Shown here piece after piece: positions 52,063-61,342 of a DNA stretch of 64,000 nucleotides. The position numbers were made by a program, and so were the translations under genes. The notes under the pieces were generated by a model that saw nothing but the letters and a program-made list of their open reading frames with translations, was not told the origin of the DNA and searched no databases. How positions within the stretch are numbered: position 1 is the first letter of the stretch; each line of letters starts with the position of its first letter. Source of the DNA: Variovorax paradoxus (lineage in GTDB: Bacteria; Pseudomonadota; Gammaproteobacteria; Burkholderiales; Burkholderiaceae_C); assembly GCF_029919115.1 (NCBI RefSeq), contig NZ_CP123990.1, positions 4,304,501 through 4,368,500 of the forward strand, read 5' to 3'.

Positions 52063-53040
52063 ATGCAGCTCGCTTCCCTGTTCAAGATCCTTGCCGTCTC
52101 GGCATCGCTGGCCGCCGTGCCCGCCGTGGCATTGGCACAGGCCGCCTACCCGGCCCGCGCCATCAAGATCATCGTGCCCGCCCCGCCCGGCGGCGCCATC
52201 GACACCATTGCCCGCGTGGTCGGCGACAAGCTCGCGGTGTCGATGGGGCAGCCGGTGATCGTCGACAACCGGCCCGGCGCATCCAACAACCTCGGCACCG
52301 ACGCGCTCGCCAAATCGGCGCCCGACGGCTACACCATCGGCATCGTGGGCGGCAGCCACAACACGAACAAGTTCCTGTTCAAGAACCTCGGCTGGGACCC
52401 TGAGAAAAGCTTCGAGCCGATCGTCTACACGCACGAGGTTCCGCTGGTGTTCGCCATTTACCCGCAGCTTCCCGCCAAGACGCTGCCCGAGCTCGTGGCA
52501 TGGATGAAGGCCCATCCGGACGAGGCCAAGGTCGCCACTTCCGGCCGCGGCAGCGCGCAAGAGATGGCGGCCGAAATGTTCCGCATGGCAAGCGGCTCAC
52601 CGATGCTGCTGGTCCCCTACAAGGGCTCCTCCGCTGCGCATCCGGACCTGCTGGCCGGACGCACCGCGCTCTTCATCGACACCATCAGCGCCATCCAGCC
52701 GCAAGTGAAGGCCGGCAATGTGCGCGCGGTGGCCGTATCGACGCGCAAGCGGACGCAGTCGCTGCCCGACGTGCCGACCGCGGACGAACAGGGATTCAAG
52801 GGCTACGACGCCAACACGAACGGCGGGTTCCTGGCGCCCGCGGGCACGCCCAAGGCGATCGTCGAAAAGCTCAATGCCGAAATCAACGCAGCGCTGAAGC
52901 TGCCCGATGTTCGAACCAAGCTGCAAGCTGCCGGCATAGAGATCCAGGGCGGAACACCGCAGGAATACGCCGCGGTGATCAAGGCTGACCTGGCCAAGTG
53001 GGGCAAGGTGGTCAAGGAGGCGGGCATCCAGCCGGAATGA
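52063..53040 (+). CDS. Bug (TctC) family solute-binding protein
   Basis: A 325-residue receptor from an ATG behind AAGGAGA. The signal peptide ends at VALAQA. YPARAIKIIVPAPPGGAIDTIAR, DNRPGASNNLG and LVPYKGSSAAH fit the family. It is the last gene of the operon, before a strong hairpin. Its pocket residues differ from those of its neighbour, so the two may bind different ligands. Confidence 0.92.
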   Translation: MQLASLFKILAVSASLAAVPAVALAQAAYPARAIKIIVPAPPGGAIDTIARVVGDKLAVSMGQPVIVDNRPGASNNLGTDALAKSAPDGYTIGIVGGSHNTNKFLFKNLGWDPEKSFEPIVYTHEVPLVFAIYPQLPAKTLPELVAWMKAHPDEAKVATSGRGSAQEMAAEMFRMASGSPMLLVPYKGSSAAHPDLLAGRTALFIDTISAIQPQVKAGNVRAVAVSTRKRTQSLPDVPTADEQGFKGYDANTNGGFLAPAGTPKAIVEKLNAEINAALKLPDVRTKLQAAGIEIQGGTPQEYAAVIKADLAKWGKVVKEAGIQPE

Positions 53041-53048
53041 GCCCGGAG

Positions 53049-53083
53049 GCGAATGAGCTCCGGCACAACCGGAGCTCATTCGC
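53049..53083 (+). terminator. strong hairpin after the Bug operon
   Basis: Perfect 15-bp arms around a CACAA loop, starting 9 bp behind the Bug stop. There is no poly-T tail, so it may act as a Rho-related or mRNA-stabilising structure. Confidence 0.65.
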
Positions 53084-53154
53084 AGAGCTTGCTCGATCCA
53101 GCGTGCGAGCCGCCCCCGGCTACGCGAGAAGTGTCGAGTCGGCCGATCGAGCTC

Positions 53155-53232
53155 TCAAAAGACCCCGAATACCTTCAACAGGATGATGACGCCAATGGGC
53201 ACGCCGCATAGCCAAAGGATGATGCTTTTCAT
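53155..53232 (-). CDS. 25-residue hydrophobic miniprotein
   Basis: An ATG behind AAGGA gives a 25-residue protein that is almost entirely one hydrophobic helix (ILWLCGVPIGVIILLKVF). Similar very short conserved membrane peptides occur in many proteobacteria, often unannotated. It lies alone on the minus strand between the Bug operon and a LysR gene. Confidence 0.5.
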   Translation of the reverse strand: MKSIILWLCGVPIGVIILLKVFGVF

Positions 53233-53378
53233 GTGACTTTTCCTTGGTGGTGGGTATGCAGCCACCGTAGCCAGCGCCACCTCGGCGGGCGCAGGGAAAA
53301 AGCGACCCTTGCGGTAGGAAAATCTCCGCGCCAGTGATCGCCGACAGGGCACTGCGGCTATGTGCCGCGCACGTGCCA

Positions 53379-54266
53379 TCACTCTTGTAGAGCATCGACC
53401 AGAAAGTCGACCATCAGCCGCACCTTCGCGCTGAGATGCCGACGGCTCGCATAAATCGCCAGGATGTCGACAGGCGGCATGTGATAACCGGGCATGACCT
53501 CCACTAGCCGGCCGGCCTGCACATCTTTGCCAATCACGAAGCTCGGCTGCCAGATGACGCCGGCACCGGCAATCGCCGCGGCGCGGGCGGTCTCGCCATT
53601 GTTGGCGCGCAAGGCCCACCGCACCCGCACGGACTCCAGGGTTCCGCCGGGGCCGGCAAACTGCCACTCGTCGGATGTCGCACCGTACGTGTAGCCCAGG
53701 CAAAGGTGCCTGGCAAGGTCTGCCGGCACCTGGGGCATGCCGTGGGCCGCAAGGTAGGCGGGCGAGGCGCAGACCAGGTTCGGCGAGCGGCCCAGGCGGC
53801 GTGCGATATGGCTGCCCGATGTGGTGCGCGAGATGCGGATGGCCAGGTCGTAGCCCTCTTCGACGATGTCGACCACGCGGTCGATGAGCGCGATGTCGAG
53901 CTCGACGTCCGGGTACTTTGCAATGAACTTCGGCCACAACGGCGCCAGCACGAGGCTGCCAAAGCTCAACGGCGCGTTGATGCGCAGGCGCCCCCGAGGC
54001 TGCAATGACGCGGTGGTGGCCAGGGCCTCGGTCTCCGCCACTTCTTCAAGAATCGATTTCGCCCGGTCGAAAAGCGCTTCACCGCCTTCGGTGAGCGACA
54101 GGCGGCGCGACGTGCGGTTGATGAGCCGCGTGCGCAGATGCGCCTCCAGCTCGTTGATGTAGCGCGTCACGTTGGCCGGCGAGGTGTCCAGCGCGTCGGC
54201 CGCCTTGGTGAAACTGCCCCGCGCCACCACGGTGACGAATACCTCGTACGCACGCAACCGGTCCAT
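53379..54266 (-). CDS. LysR family transcriptional regulator
   Basis: A 295-residue regulator from the ATG at 54266. AYEVFVTVVARGSFTKAADALDTSPANVTRYINELEAHLRTRLINRTSRRLSLTEGGEAL is the LysR HTH, of the CrgA/DhcR-like type. A substrate domain follows. It is divergent from the alpha/beta hydrolase gene, with an ATTCA-N7-TGAAT sequence between. Confidence 0.92.
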   Translation of the reverse strand: MDRLRAYEVFVTVVARGSFTKAADALDTSPANVTRYINELEAHLRTRLINRTSRRLSLTEGGEALFDRAKSILEEVAETEALATTASLQPRGRLRINAPLSFGSLVLAPLWPKFIAKYPDVELDIALIDRVVDIVEEGYDLAIRISRTTSGSHIARRLGRSPNLVCASPAYLAAHGMPQVPADLARHLCLGYTYGATSDEWQFAGPGGTLESVRVRWALRANNGETARAAAIAGAGVIWQPSFVIGKDVQAGRLVEVMPGYHMPPVDILAIYASRRHLSAKVRLMVDFLVDALQE

Positions 54267-54283
54267 GAGCGGCAATTCCAATC

Positions 54284-54300
54284 ATTCATGAAAGCTGAAT
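54284..54300. promoter_or_regulatory. ATTCA-N7-TGAAT inverted repeat, candidate LysR site
   Basis: A short dyad (ATTCATGAAAGCTGAAT) 18 bp before the LysR gene start, in the divergent promoter of the hydrolase gene. It contains T-N11-A, the LysR core pattern. Confidence 0.4.
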
Positions 54301-54388
54301 GAGTAAACCACTTTTGGGCTCTTTCTGGAAGTGAAGCTGAACCATAAATTCACTGCATCCCAGAAACCAACAGAGAAGGAAGTTCGCC

Positions 54389-55354
54389 ATGACCGCAACC
54401 CGTTTCAACCCCGCCACGCCCTCTGCTCCCAACCGCCGCGACTTGCTTGCCGGCGCAGTCGCCGTCGGCGCCGCCCTGACGTTGGGCGGCGCCGCACACG
54501 CGGCACCCGCCGCCGACGCGGTGCCCGGCTTCCGTTCGGGCAGCGCCGAAGTGAACGGCACCCGCATCCACTACCGCATAGGGGGCAGCGGGCCGGTTGT
54601 GGTGCTGCTGCATGGCTACGCCGAGACCGGGCACATGTGGAACCCGCTGATGCCGCTCCTGGCAAGGACGCACACGGTGGTCGTGCCCGATCTTCGGGGG
54701 GCCGGCAATTCCTCGAAGCCCGAGACGGGCTATGGCAAGAAGAACATGGCTGTGGACATCCACGAGCTTGTGCGCTCGCTCGGCATTCGCAGCGTCAGCA
54801 TCGTCGGGCACGACATCGGCCTGATGGTGGCCTACGCGTATGCCGCCCAGTTTCCTTCGGAGACCGACAAGGTGGTGCTCATGGACGCCTTCCTCCCCGG
54901 GATCGGCGAATGGCAGAACGTGTGGCTCCTGCGCGACCTGTGGCATTTTCATTTCCACGGTGCAACGCCGCTGGCGCTTGTAAAAGGACGCGAGCGCATC
55001 TATTTCGAGCACTTCTGGAACGACTTTGCGGCCGACCCCAAGCACTCGGTGCCCGAAGCCGACCGCCAGTTCTACGCCAGGGCCTATGCGCAACCCGGCG
55101 GCATGCGTGCAGGGTTTGAATATTTCAAGGCCTTCGAGCAGGATGCGGCCGAGTTCGCCGAACTGGGCAAGACGCCACTGCCCATGCCGATGCTGGTGCT
55201 CTCCGGTGAAAAGGCCGGCGGAACCTTTCTGATCGAGCAGGGAAAGATGGTCGCAACCAATGTGCAGGGCGTCATCGTCAAAGGCTCCGGGCACTGGTTG
55301 ATGGAAGAGGCACCGGAGCAGGTCATTCCGGCATTGGTCAACTTCCTCGGCTGA
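54389..55354 (+). CDS. exported alpha/beta hydrolase, epoxide-hydrolase-like
   Basis: A 321-residue enzyme. The leader contains NRRDLLAGAVAVGAALTLGGAAHA, a twin-arginine-type signal with alanine cleavage site. HGYAETGHMW is the oxyanion loop, GHDIGLMVAYAYA has the nucleophilic Asp (GxDxG type, as in epoxide hydrolases and haloalkane dehalogenases), and GSGHWLMEE has the catalytic His. The cap domain is helical. It opens a plus-strand group with an SDR gene; the LysR gene divergent to it is the likely regulator. Confidence 0.88.
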   Translation: MTATRFNPATPSAPNRRDLLAGAVAVGAALTLGGAAHAAPAADAVPGFRSGSAEVNGTRIHYRIGGSGPVVVLLHGYAETGHMWNPLMPLLARTHTVVVPDLRGAGNSSKPETGYGKKNMAVDIHELVRSLGIRSVSIVGHDIGLMVAYAYAAQFPSETDKVVLMDAFLPGIGEWQNVWLLRDLWHFHFHGATPLALVKGRERIYFEHFWNDFAADPKHSVPEADRQFYARAYAQPGGMRAGFEYFKAFEQDAAEFAELGKTPLPMPMLVLSGEKAGGTFLIEQGKMVATNVQGVIVKGSGHWLMEEAPEQVIPALVNFLG

Positions 55355-55444
55355 CGGGGAACTGCCCCGAACTCGCTGCCCGCGGGTGGCACGAACAACA
55401 GAACTCGGCGAACATGAACGCTGAACCAACCCAGGAGAACCCAC

Positions 55445-56236
55445 ATGGACCTGCAACTACACGGAAAGCTCGCGCTGGTGAGCGGAAGCACCGCCGGCAT
55501 CGGCTACGCAATTGCGCGCACGCTGGCCCAGGAGGGCGCAAGCGTGATCGTGAACGGCAGATCGCAGGCAGCGGTCGACGAGGCGGCGGAGCGCATCCGT
55601 TCGGAAACGCAAGGCACGGTGCTCGGCTATGCCGGCGACCTGAGCCGGGCAGATGCCGCCGAGGAAGCCGTGCGTCGTCATCCCGGCATCGGCATCCTGG
55701 TGAACAACCTGGGCATCTTCGAGGCGAAGGCTTTCGAAGATATTCCCGATGAAGACTGGCAGCGCTTCTTCGACGTCAACGTGCTGAGCGGCGTTCGCCT
55801 CGCACGGCTGGTACTGCCGGAAATGAAGCGCGCCAATTGGGGAAGGATCATCTTCATCTCGAGTGAGAGCGCCGTGCAGATACCGACCGAGATGATCCAC
55901 TACGGCACGACGAAGACCGCGCAACTGGCGGTGTCGCGCGGCCTTGCCGAATCGCTCGCCGGAACGAACATCACCGTGAACAGCGTGCTTCCGGGTCCAA
56001 CCAGATCGCGCGGCGTCGGCGACTTCGTGGAAGGCATGGCACGCTCGAGCGACAAGAGCTTCGAGCAGGTAGAGGCAGAGTTCTTCGACCACGTTCGCCC
56101 GACCTCGCTCATCAAGCGCTTCGCCTCGCCGCAGGAGGTGGCCTCGCTCGTGGCCTACGTGGCAAGTCCGCTCGCCTCGGCGACGACGGGTGCGGCGCTT
56201 CGCGTCGACGGCGGCGTCGTCAAGAGCGCCTTCTGA
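55445..56236 (+). CDS. short-chain dehydrogenase/reductase (SDR)
   Basis: A 263-residue NAD(P)-dependent oxidoreductase. LVSGSTAGIGYAIA is the cofactor motif (TGxxxGIG type), NNLG the structural Asn, ISSES the catalytic Ser and YGTTKTAQL the Tyr/Lys pair. The end reads TGAALRVDGGVV. It lies 90 bp behind the hydrolase gene. The substrate is unknown. Confidence 0.9.
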   Translation: MDLQLHGKLALVSGSTAGIGYAIARTLAQEGASVIVNGRSQAAVDEAAERIRSETQGTVLGYAGDLSRADAAEEAVRRHPGIGILVNNLGIFEAKAFEDIPDEDWQRFFDVNVLSGVRLARLVLPEMKRANWGRIIFISSESAVQIPTEMIHYGTTKTAQLAVSRGLAESLAGTNITVNSVLPGPTRSRGVGDFVEGMARSSDKSFEQVEAEFFDHVRPTSLIKRFASPQEVASLVAYVASPLASATTGAALRVDGGVVKSAF

Positions 56237-56281
56237 CGAACGCGCGATCCATGGACGGCGCGGGTCCAGAATCCAGTGCCT

Positions 56282-57307
56282 ATGGAACTCCGATCGCTGC
56301 GCTACTTCATCGCCGTGCTGGAAGCCGGCAGTCTTTCGCGCGCGGCGGGTGCGCTGTACGTGGCGCAACCCGCGCTCACCGCTCAGATCAAGAAGCTTGA
56401 GGAAGAGCTTGGCACGCAGCTCTTCGAGCGTTCGCACGTCGGCGTCACGCCCACGGCGGCAGGGCTGCAGCTGTATCACGACGCGCGCAAGCTGCTGTCC
56501 GACGCCAGCGCAATGCGCGAGCGCCTGCAGCGCACGCCCGATGGGCCCGAAGGCTCGGTCACGGTGGCGGTACCGTTCCTGCTCGCCTCGCTGCTGCTCG
56601 GGCCGGTGCTGGCGCGGCTCAAGCAAACGCATCCACGCATTCGCGTGTTCGTCATCGACGACCTGAGCCTGATGGTGCGCAAGGCCATGGTCGAGCGTCG
56701 CGCGGACATCGGCATTCTGGTGGACAGCGACGAAGTGAACGGGCTCGACGTGCAACCGCTTGCGCGAGAGGCGATGTTCGTCTGCGGCCACGACGCCGAC
56801 GGCGAGGTTGCAGCCATGACCGTGCAGCCCGCCGCCGGTGCATCGAAGAAGCGCAAGGCGGCTGCGGTGCCCCGGCTCGAGATGCCCTTCGCCCGGGCGG
56901 CCGGCCTGCCGTTGGTGCTGCAATCGCGCCGCTTCAGCATTCGCGCGCAGGTCGAGCGCGCCGCATCGGACCTGGGCCTGGAGCTCAACATTGCACACGA
57001 GCACGATTCCGCCCGCGTGATCCGTTCGCTCTACCTGGCGGGCGCGGGCTTCACCTTTTCGCCCGCCTGCGCGCTGGGCGATGCGCCAGCGGGCGGCAGG
57101 CAGTGGCTGGTGGCGCGCGTGGTGCAGCCCGACCTGACGCGCTCCTACTTTCTTGCGACCCCATCGGCGCGCGAGCCCGACCCCGCGACCCGGGCGGTGA
57201 TGACCGTGCTGGTCGAAGAGACCCGCCGCATGATCGCATCGGGCCGCTGGGAGGCCGAGTTCCTGCTGGGAGAAAAGTCGGCGCCGGCAGCGCCGGCCAG
57301 GCCATAG
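56282..57307 (+). CDS. LysR family transcriptional regulator
   Basis: A 341-residue regulator from the ATG at 56282. LRYFIAVLEAGSLSRAAGALYVAQPALTAQIKKLEEELGTQLFERSHVGVTPTAAG is a full HTH. The substrate domain holds a Lys/Ala-rich insertion (AGASKKRKAAA) that is unusual for the family. It lies between the SDR gene and the ligase operon in the same direction and may control the latter. Confidence 0.92.
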   Translation: MELRSLRYFIAVLEAGSLSRAAGALYVAQPALTAQIKKLEEELGTQLFERSHVGVTPTAAGLQLYHDARKLLSDASAMRERLQRTPDGPEGSVTVAVPFLLASLLLGPVLARLKQTHPRIRVFVIDDLSLMVRKAMVERRADIGILVDSDEVNGLDVQPLAREAMFVCGHDADGEVAAMTVQPAAGASKKRKAAAVPRLEMPFARAAGLPLVLQSRRFSIRAQVERAASDLGLELNIAHEHDSARVIRSLYLAGAGFTFSPACALGDAPAGGRQWLVARVVQPDLTRSYFLATPSAREPDPATRAVMTVLVEETRRMIASGRWEAEFLLGEKSAPAAPARP

Positions 57308-57448
57308 CGCCGGGCGTTCCGGTCCGGCGGGGCCATCAACGCTTTTGATGGCCGCGCATCAGCAATCGGTATTTGTTGTTGCGCACCTTCCGCTGCCAAA
57401 GTCGTCTCCATCCCGTGCCGTGGCGCGGACATACAGCCAGGAGACAAC

Positions 57449-59017
57449 TTGCAAACCACAGCCCCCGGGGTCGCCAACGTCGGCGAGCTCACGTCCCGTG
57501 CCGCACGCATTCACGCGAAGCGGCTTGCCGTTACCAGCGCGCAGCGCTCGGTCACCTACCAGGAACTCGATCAGCGCTCCAACCGCCTGGCCAACGCGCT
57601 GTGCGGCCTGGGCTTGCAGCGCGGCGACCGCGTGGGCGTGTACCTGCCGAACTGCATCGAAATCGTCGAGCTCGAACTGGCGTGCTACAAGGCCGCGCTG
57701 GTGAAGGCGCCCATCAACGCCCGGCTGGCGCCAGTCGAGGTGGCCGAGGTCATCGCGAACAGCGAGGCGACGCTGATCGTCACCACCGCTGAACGCGCCG
57801 AGAGCTTTCTGCCGCAGCTCAAGGGCGCGCCGCGCCTGCTGCTGCTCGATGCCGCGGAGGGCTCTCCCGCTTCATACGAAGGCGTGCTCTCTCGCGCCAG
57901 CGACCGGTTCACCCCAGCGCGGGTGAGCGCCGACGAGCTTGCGGTGCTGCACTACACCTCGGGCTCCAGCGGCGTGCTCAAGGCCGCAATGCAGACCTTC
58001 GGCAACCGGCTCGCGCAACTGCGCAAGTTTTTGATGCGCGCCGACAGTCTGCAGCCCGGCGACCTGCTGGGGCTGGTGGGGCCGATCACGCATGCATCGG
58101 GCATGCAACTGGTGCCGGCGCTGTGCAGCGGCGCCACGATCCGGCTTTTCAGCGGCTTCGATCCCGGCCGCTTCATTGCGGAGATGAATCGCGAACGCGT
58201 GACCCACACCTTCATGGTGCCGACCATGATCAACATGCTGCTGGCCGAGGTGCAGGGCCGCTACCGCCCATTGCCCGACCTGCGGCGCCTGGGCTACGGC
58301 GCCGCGCCGATGGCGCCGGCCCGCATCATGCAGGCCATGGACGTGTTCGGCCCGGTGCTCTCGCAAGGCTATGGCGCAGGGGAAACGACCTCGGGCGTGT
58401 GCGGCCTGAGCGTTGAAGACCACCTGTTCGCGAGGGCCGCCATGCCCGAACGGCTGGCGTCGTGCGGACGGCCGTTTCTCGAGTCGCAGGTGGACATCGT
58501 GGACGACGAAGGCCAGCCCGTGGCCACCGGCGAGATCGGCGAGATCGTGGTGGGCGGCGCCGATGTCTTTGCGGGCTACTGGCGTGCACCCGAGCTCACG
58601 GCCGAAGTGCTGAAGAACGGCCGCTACCACACAGGCGACCTGGCACGCGCGGACGACGACGGCTATATCTACATTGTCGACCGCAAGAAGGACATGGTGA
58701 TCAGCGGAGGCTTCAACGTGTACCCGTCGGAGGTGGAGGCGGTGCTGTACCAGCACGCAGCGGTCGATGAAGCGTGCGTGTTCAGCGTGCCCGACGACAA
58801 GTGGGGCGAGGCCGTGGCCGCGCACATCGTGCTGAAGGCCGGAGCGGCTGCGGATGCTGCGGCGCTCGATGCCTTCTGCGCCGAACGGCTGGCGGGCTTC
58901 AAGCGGCCGCGCCGCATCGAGTTTGTCGAGGCGCTGCAGAAGAACGCCAACGGAAAAATCGCGCGCAAGGTCATCCAGCAGCCGTACTGGGCGGGCCACG
59001 ATCGCCGCGTGAACTAA
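57449..59017 (+). CDS. AMP-binding acyl-CoA synthetase (ligase)
   Basis: A 522-residue enzyme with a TTG start behind AGGAG. It forms an acyl-CoA from acid, ATP and CoA. LHYTSGSSGVLKAAMQ is the nucleotide motif (normally TSGTTGxPK), GYGAGETTSG lies in the middle, YHTGDLARADDDGYIYIVDRKKDMV is A8/A10-like and NANGKIARK holds the catalytic Lys. It is coupled with an acyl-CoA dehydrogenase and a Bug receptor, so the operon probably imports and degrades a carboxylic acid. Confidence 0.9.
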   Translation: MQTTAPGVANVGELTSRAARIHAKRLAVTSAQRSVTYQELDQRSNRLANALCGLGLQRGDRVGVYLPNCIEIVELELACYKAALVKAPINARLAPVEVAEVIANSEATLIVTTAERAESFLPQLKGAPRLLLLDAAEGSPASYEGVLSRASDRFTPARVSADELAVLHYTSGSSGVLKAAMQTFGNRLAQLRKFLMRADSLQPGDLLGLVGPITHASGMQLVPALCSGATIRLFSGFDPGRFIAEMNRERVTHTFMVPTMINMLLAEVQGRYRPLPDLRRLGYGAAPMAPARIMQAMDVFGPVLSQGYGAGETTSGVCGLSVEDHLFARAAMPERLASCGRPFLESQVDIVDDEGQPVATGEIGEIVVGGADVFAGYWRAPELTAEVLKNGRYHTGDLARADDDGYIYIVDRKKDMVISGGFNVYPSEVEAVLYQHAAVDEACVFSVPDDKWGEAVAAHIVLKAGAAADAAALDAFCAERLAGFKRPRRIEFVEALQKNANGKIARKVIQQPYWAGHDRRVN

Positions 59018-59031
59018 GGAGCCGCGCAACC

Positions 59032-60279
59032 ATGACAACGCAAGCCATTGAATCCGGGCCCACAAGTGCAGCCACCGCTGCTTCCAGCGTGCGCTCCCCG
59101 CTGTTCGACGGGCCTTTCGAAGGTTCGGAACAGGCGGCCGAACTGATTGTGCGCATCGGTGATTTCATCAACGGCGAGTTGGCCGCACTGGTGCGAGAGG
59201 AAGGCATCGACCATGAGCACGGCGCCGGCAAGGCGACGTTGCAGCGCGTGTGGCGCCGCTCGCATGAACTGGGCTTCTACGGCATGACGCTGCCCACGAA
59301 GATGGGCGGCCTCGGGCTCTCGCTGCTCGACCACGTGCTGATCAAGGAATCGATCTACGCGAGCGGCTCTCCCCTGGCACCGCATGTGTTCGGCGAACTC
59401 AGCGGCCCGCCGCGCGTGGGTGCGCTGGCGCGCTACGCCACGCCGATGCAGCTTGCCAATTTCATCGTGCCGGTGGCACAGGCTGAAAAGGCCATCTGCT
59501 TCGCGCTCACCGAGGCCGAGGCCGGCTCGGACCCCGGCGCGCTGCAGACGCAGGCACGCCTGGAGGGCGACACCTACGTCATCAACGGGCGCAAGCGCTT
59601 CATCTCGGGCTCGCCCTTCGCGGACTACGCGGTGCTGATGGCGTCCACGTCGGACAGCCCCGAACGGCGCGAGATCTCGGCCTTCTTCGTCGACCTGCGG
59701 CAGGACGGCGTGGAGGTGAAGGCCGGCTACAAGACCATGGCCGGGCAGTCGACCACCGGCGACATCCTGCTGACCGATTGCCGTGTGCCCGCTGCCAACC
59801 TCATTGGCGAGCCGGGCCGCGGATTGGCACTGGCGCTGGGCCGTATTACCGTGAACCGGCTGCTGCATTGCCCCGGCATGGTGGGCCTGGCCACGGTGGC
59901 CCTGAAGGACGCCCGTGACTACGCGCGCACGCGCCGCCAGTTCGGCCGGCCCATCGCGCAGTTCCAGGCCATCCAGCATTCGCTGGCCGACATGGCCACG
60001 CAACTGGCGGCGGCGCGCGCGCTGATGATCTCGACCGCGCGCCAGCTCGACGCAGGCGGCGACGCGCGGGCCGATGCGTCGATGGCGAAGCTCTTCTGCT
60101 CGGAAGCGGCCTTTCGCATTGCCGACGCGGCGGTGCAGATCCATGGCGGGGAAGGCATCGTGCAGGGCCGGCGGGTGGAGTTCCTGTTTCGCATGCTGCG
60201 CATGTACCGCGTGCTCACCGGCACCAGCGAGATACAGAAGAACATCATCGCGCGCGAGCTGCTCGGCGAGGCGCCGTAG
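59032..60279 (+). CDS. acyl-CoA dehydrogenase
   Basis: A 415-residue flavoenzyme from the ATG at 59032, 14 bp behind the ligase gene. CFALTEAEAGSDPG, RKRFISGSPFADY, TTGDILLTDCRVPAANLIGEPGRG, RRQFGRPIAQFQAIQHSLADM and VQIHGGEGIVQG ... TGTSEIQKNI are the family motifs. It should oxidise the CoA ester made by the ligase to the enoyl-CoA. An electron-transfer flavoprotein gene is not in the window. Confidence 0.92.
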   Translation: MTTQAIESGPTSAATAASSVRSPLFDGPFEGSEQAAELIVRIGDFINGELAALVREEGIDHEHGAGKATLQRVWRRSHELGFYGMTLPTKMGGLGLSLLDHVLIKESIYASGSPLAPHVFGELSGPPRVGALARYATPMQLANFIVPVAQAEKAICFALTEAEAGSDPGALQTQARLEGDTYVINGRKRFISGSPFADYAVLMASTSDSPERREISAFFVDLRQDGVEVKAGYKTMAGQSTTGDILLTDCRVPAANLIGEPGRGLALALGRITVNRLLHCPGMVGLATVALKDARDYARTRRQFGRPIAQFQAIQHSLADMATQLAAARALMISTARQLDAGGDARADASMAKLFCSEAAFRIADAAVQIHGGEGIVQGRRVEFLFRMLRMYRVLTGTSEIQKNIIARELLGEAP

Positions 60280-60327
60280 GCCGGCCCGCACCAATCGCAA
60301 AACAGAATGATCCGGAGACAAGCGAAA

Positions 60328-61332
60328 TTGAACAACGAACCTGCCGATCGCATCGACCAATCACGCCGCGCGCTCTGCCGCGCACTGGCTGCATCGCCCC
60401 TGCTGCCGCTCGCAAGCATCGCAAAGGCCGCCGACCCATGGCCCAGCCGCCCCATCAAGTGGGTGGTGCCCTACCTGGCCGGCACCGGCCCCGACACCGG
60501 CGCGCGCATCCTTGCTGAGGCGGCCAGCCGCTTGCTTGGCCAGCCGGTCATCATCGAAAACAAGGGCGGCGCCGCCGGCAACATTGGCGCGCGCCAGGTG
60601 GCCCGTGCCGCCCCCGACGGGTACACCTGGATCTACTCCGCCGCGCCCATGGCGGCCAACGTGCTGATGTACCGCAGCCCCGGCTACGACGTGATGAAGG
60701 ACTTCCGCCATGTCATGCGGCTCACCACGTCGGACGTGCTGCTGGTGGTCAACCCGGCATCGGGCATCGAGACGCTGCAGGACTTGGTCGCCAAGGCGCG
60801 TGCCGCCCCCGGCAAGCTCGACTACGCCTCCGGCGGCGTGGGCACGCCCTCGCACCTTGGCGTGGAGCTGTTCCTGAACGCCGCCGGCGTCAGCGCCACG
60901 CATGTGCCGTACAAGGGCGCGTCGGAACTGGTCAACGCGGTGCTGGGCGGGCAGGTGAGCTTTGGCATGCCCATCTTTGCGGTGGCCTTCCCGCAGGTGA
61001 AGGCCGGCAAGCTCAAGGCCCTGGGCGTTGCCGGCACCCGGCGCAATGCCAGCCTGCCCGACGTGCCCACGCTGGCCGAGCAAGGCCTGCAGGGCGTGGA
61101 GCTGACGTCATGGGGCGGACTCTCGCTGCCCGCGGGCACGCCCGACCCTATTGCGGCGCGTGTCTACGAGGTCTTCAGCCAGATGCTCAAAGACCCCCAG
61201 GTGATCGCGTCGTTGACCGAACTGGGCAGCCAGGTTTCGCCTACGACACCCGAGGGTTATCTGCAGGTTATCCGGCATGAAGTCGAGCTGACAGGGCAGA
61301 TGATGAAGAGCGCCAGGATCTCGCCGCTTTAG
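60328..61332 (+). CDS. Bug (TctC) family solute-binding protein
   Basis: About 334 residues from the TTG at 60328, which has CGGAGA at good distance; the ATG at 60307 has none but cannot be excluded. The signal is CRALAASPLLPLASIAKAAD. WPSRPIKWVVPYLAGTGPDTGAR, IIENKGGAAGNIGA, DGYTWIY and HVPYKGASELV are Bug motifs. It is the last gene of the ligase - dehydrogenase operon and probably binds the acid that these enzymes activate. Confidence 0.9.
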   Translation: MNNEPADRIDQSRRALCRALAASPLLPLASIAKAADPWPSRPIKWVVPYLAGTGPDTGARILAEAASRLLGQPVIIENKGGAAGNIGARQVARAAPDGYTWIYSAAPMAANVLMYRSPGYDVMKDFRHVMRLTTSDVLLVVNPASGIETLQDLVAKARAAPGKLDYASGGVGTPSHLGVELFLNAAGVSATHVPYKGASELVNAVLGGQVSFGMPIFAVAFPQVKAGKLKALGVAGTRRNASLPDVPTLAEQGLQGVELTSWGGLSLPAGTPDPIAARVYEVFSQMLKDPQVIASLTELGSQVSPTTPEGYLQVIRHEVELTGQMMKSARISPL

Positions 61333-61342
61333 AGCCGCGCAA

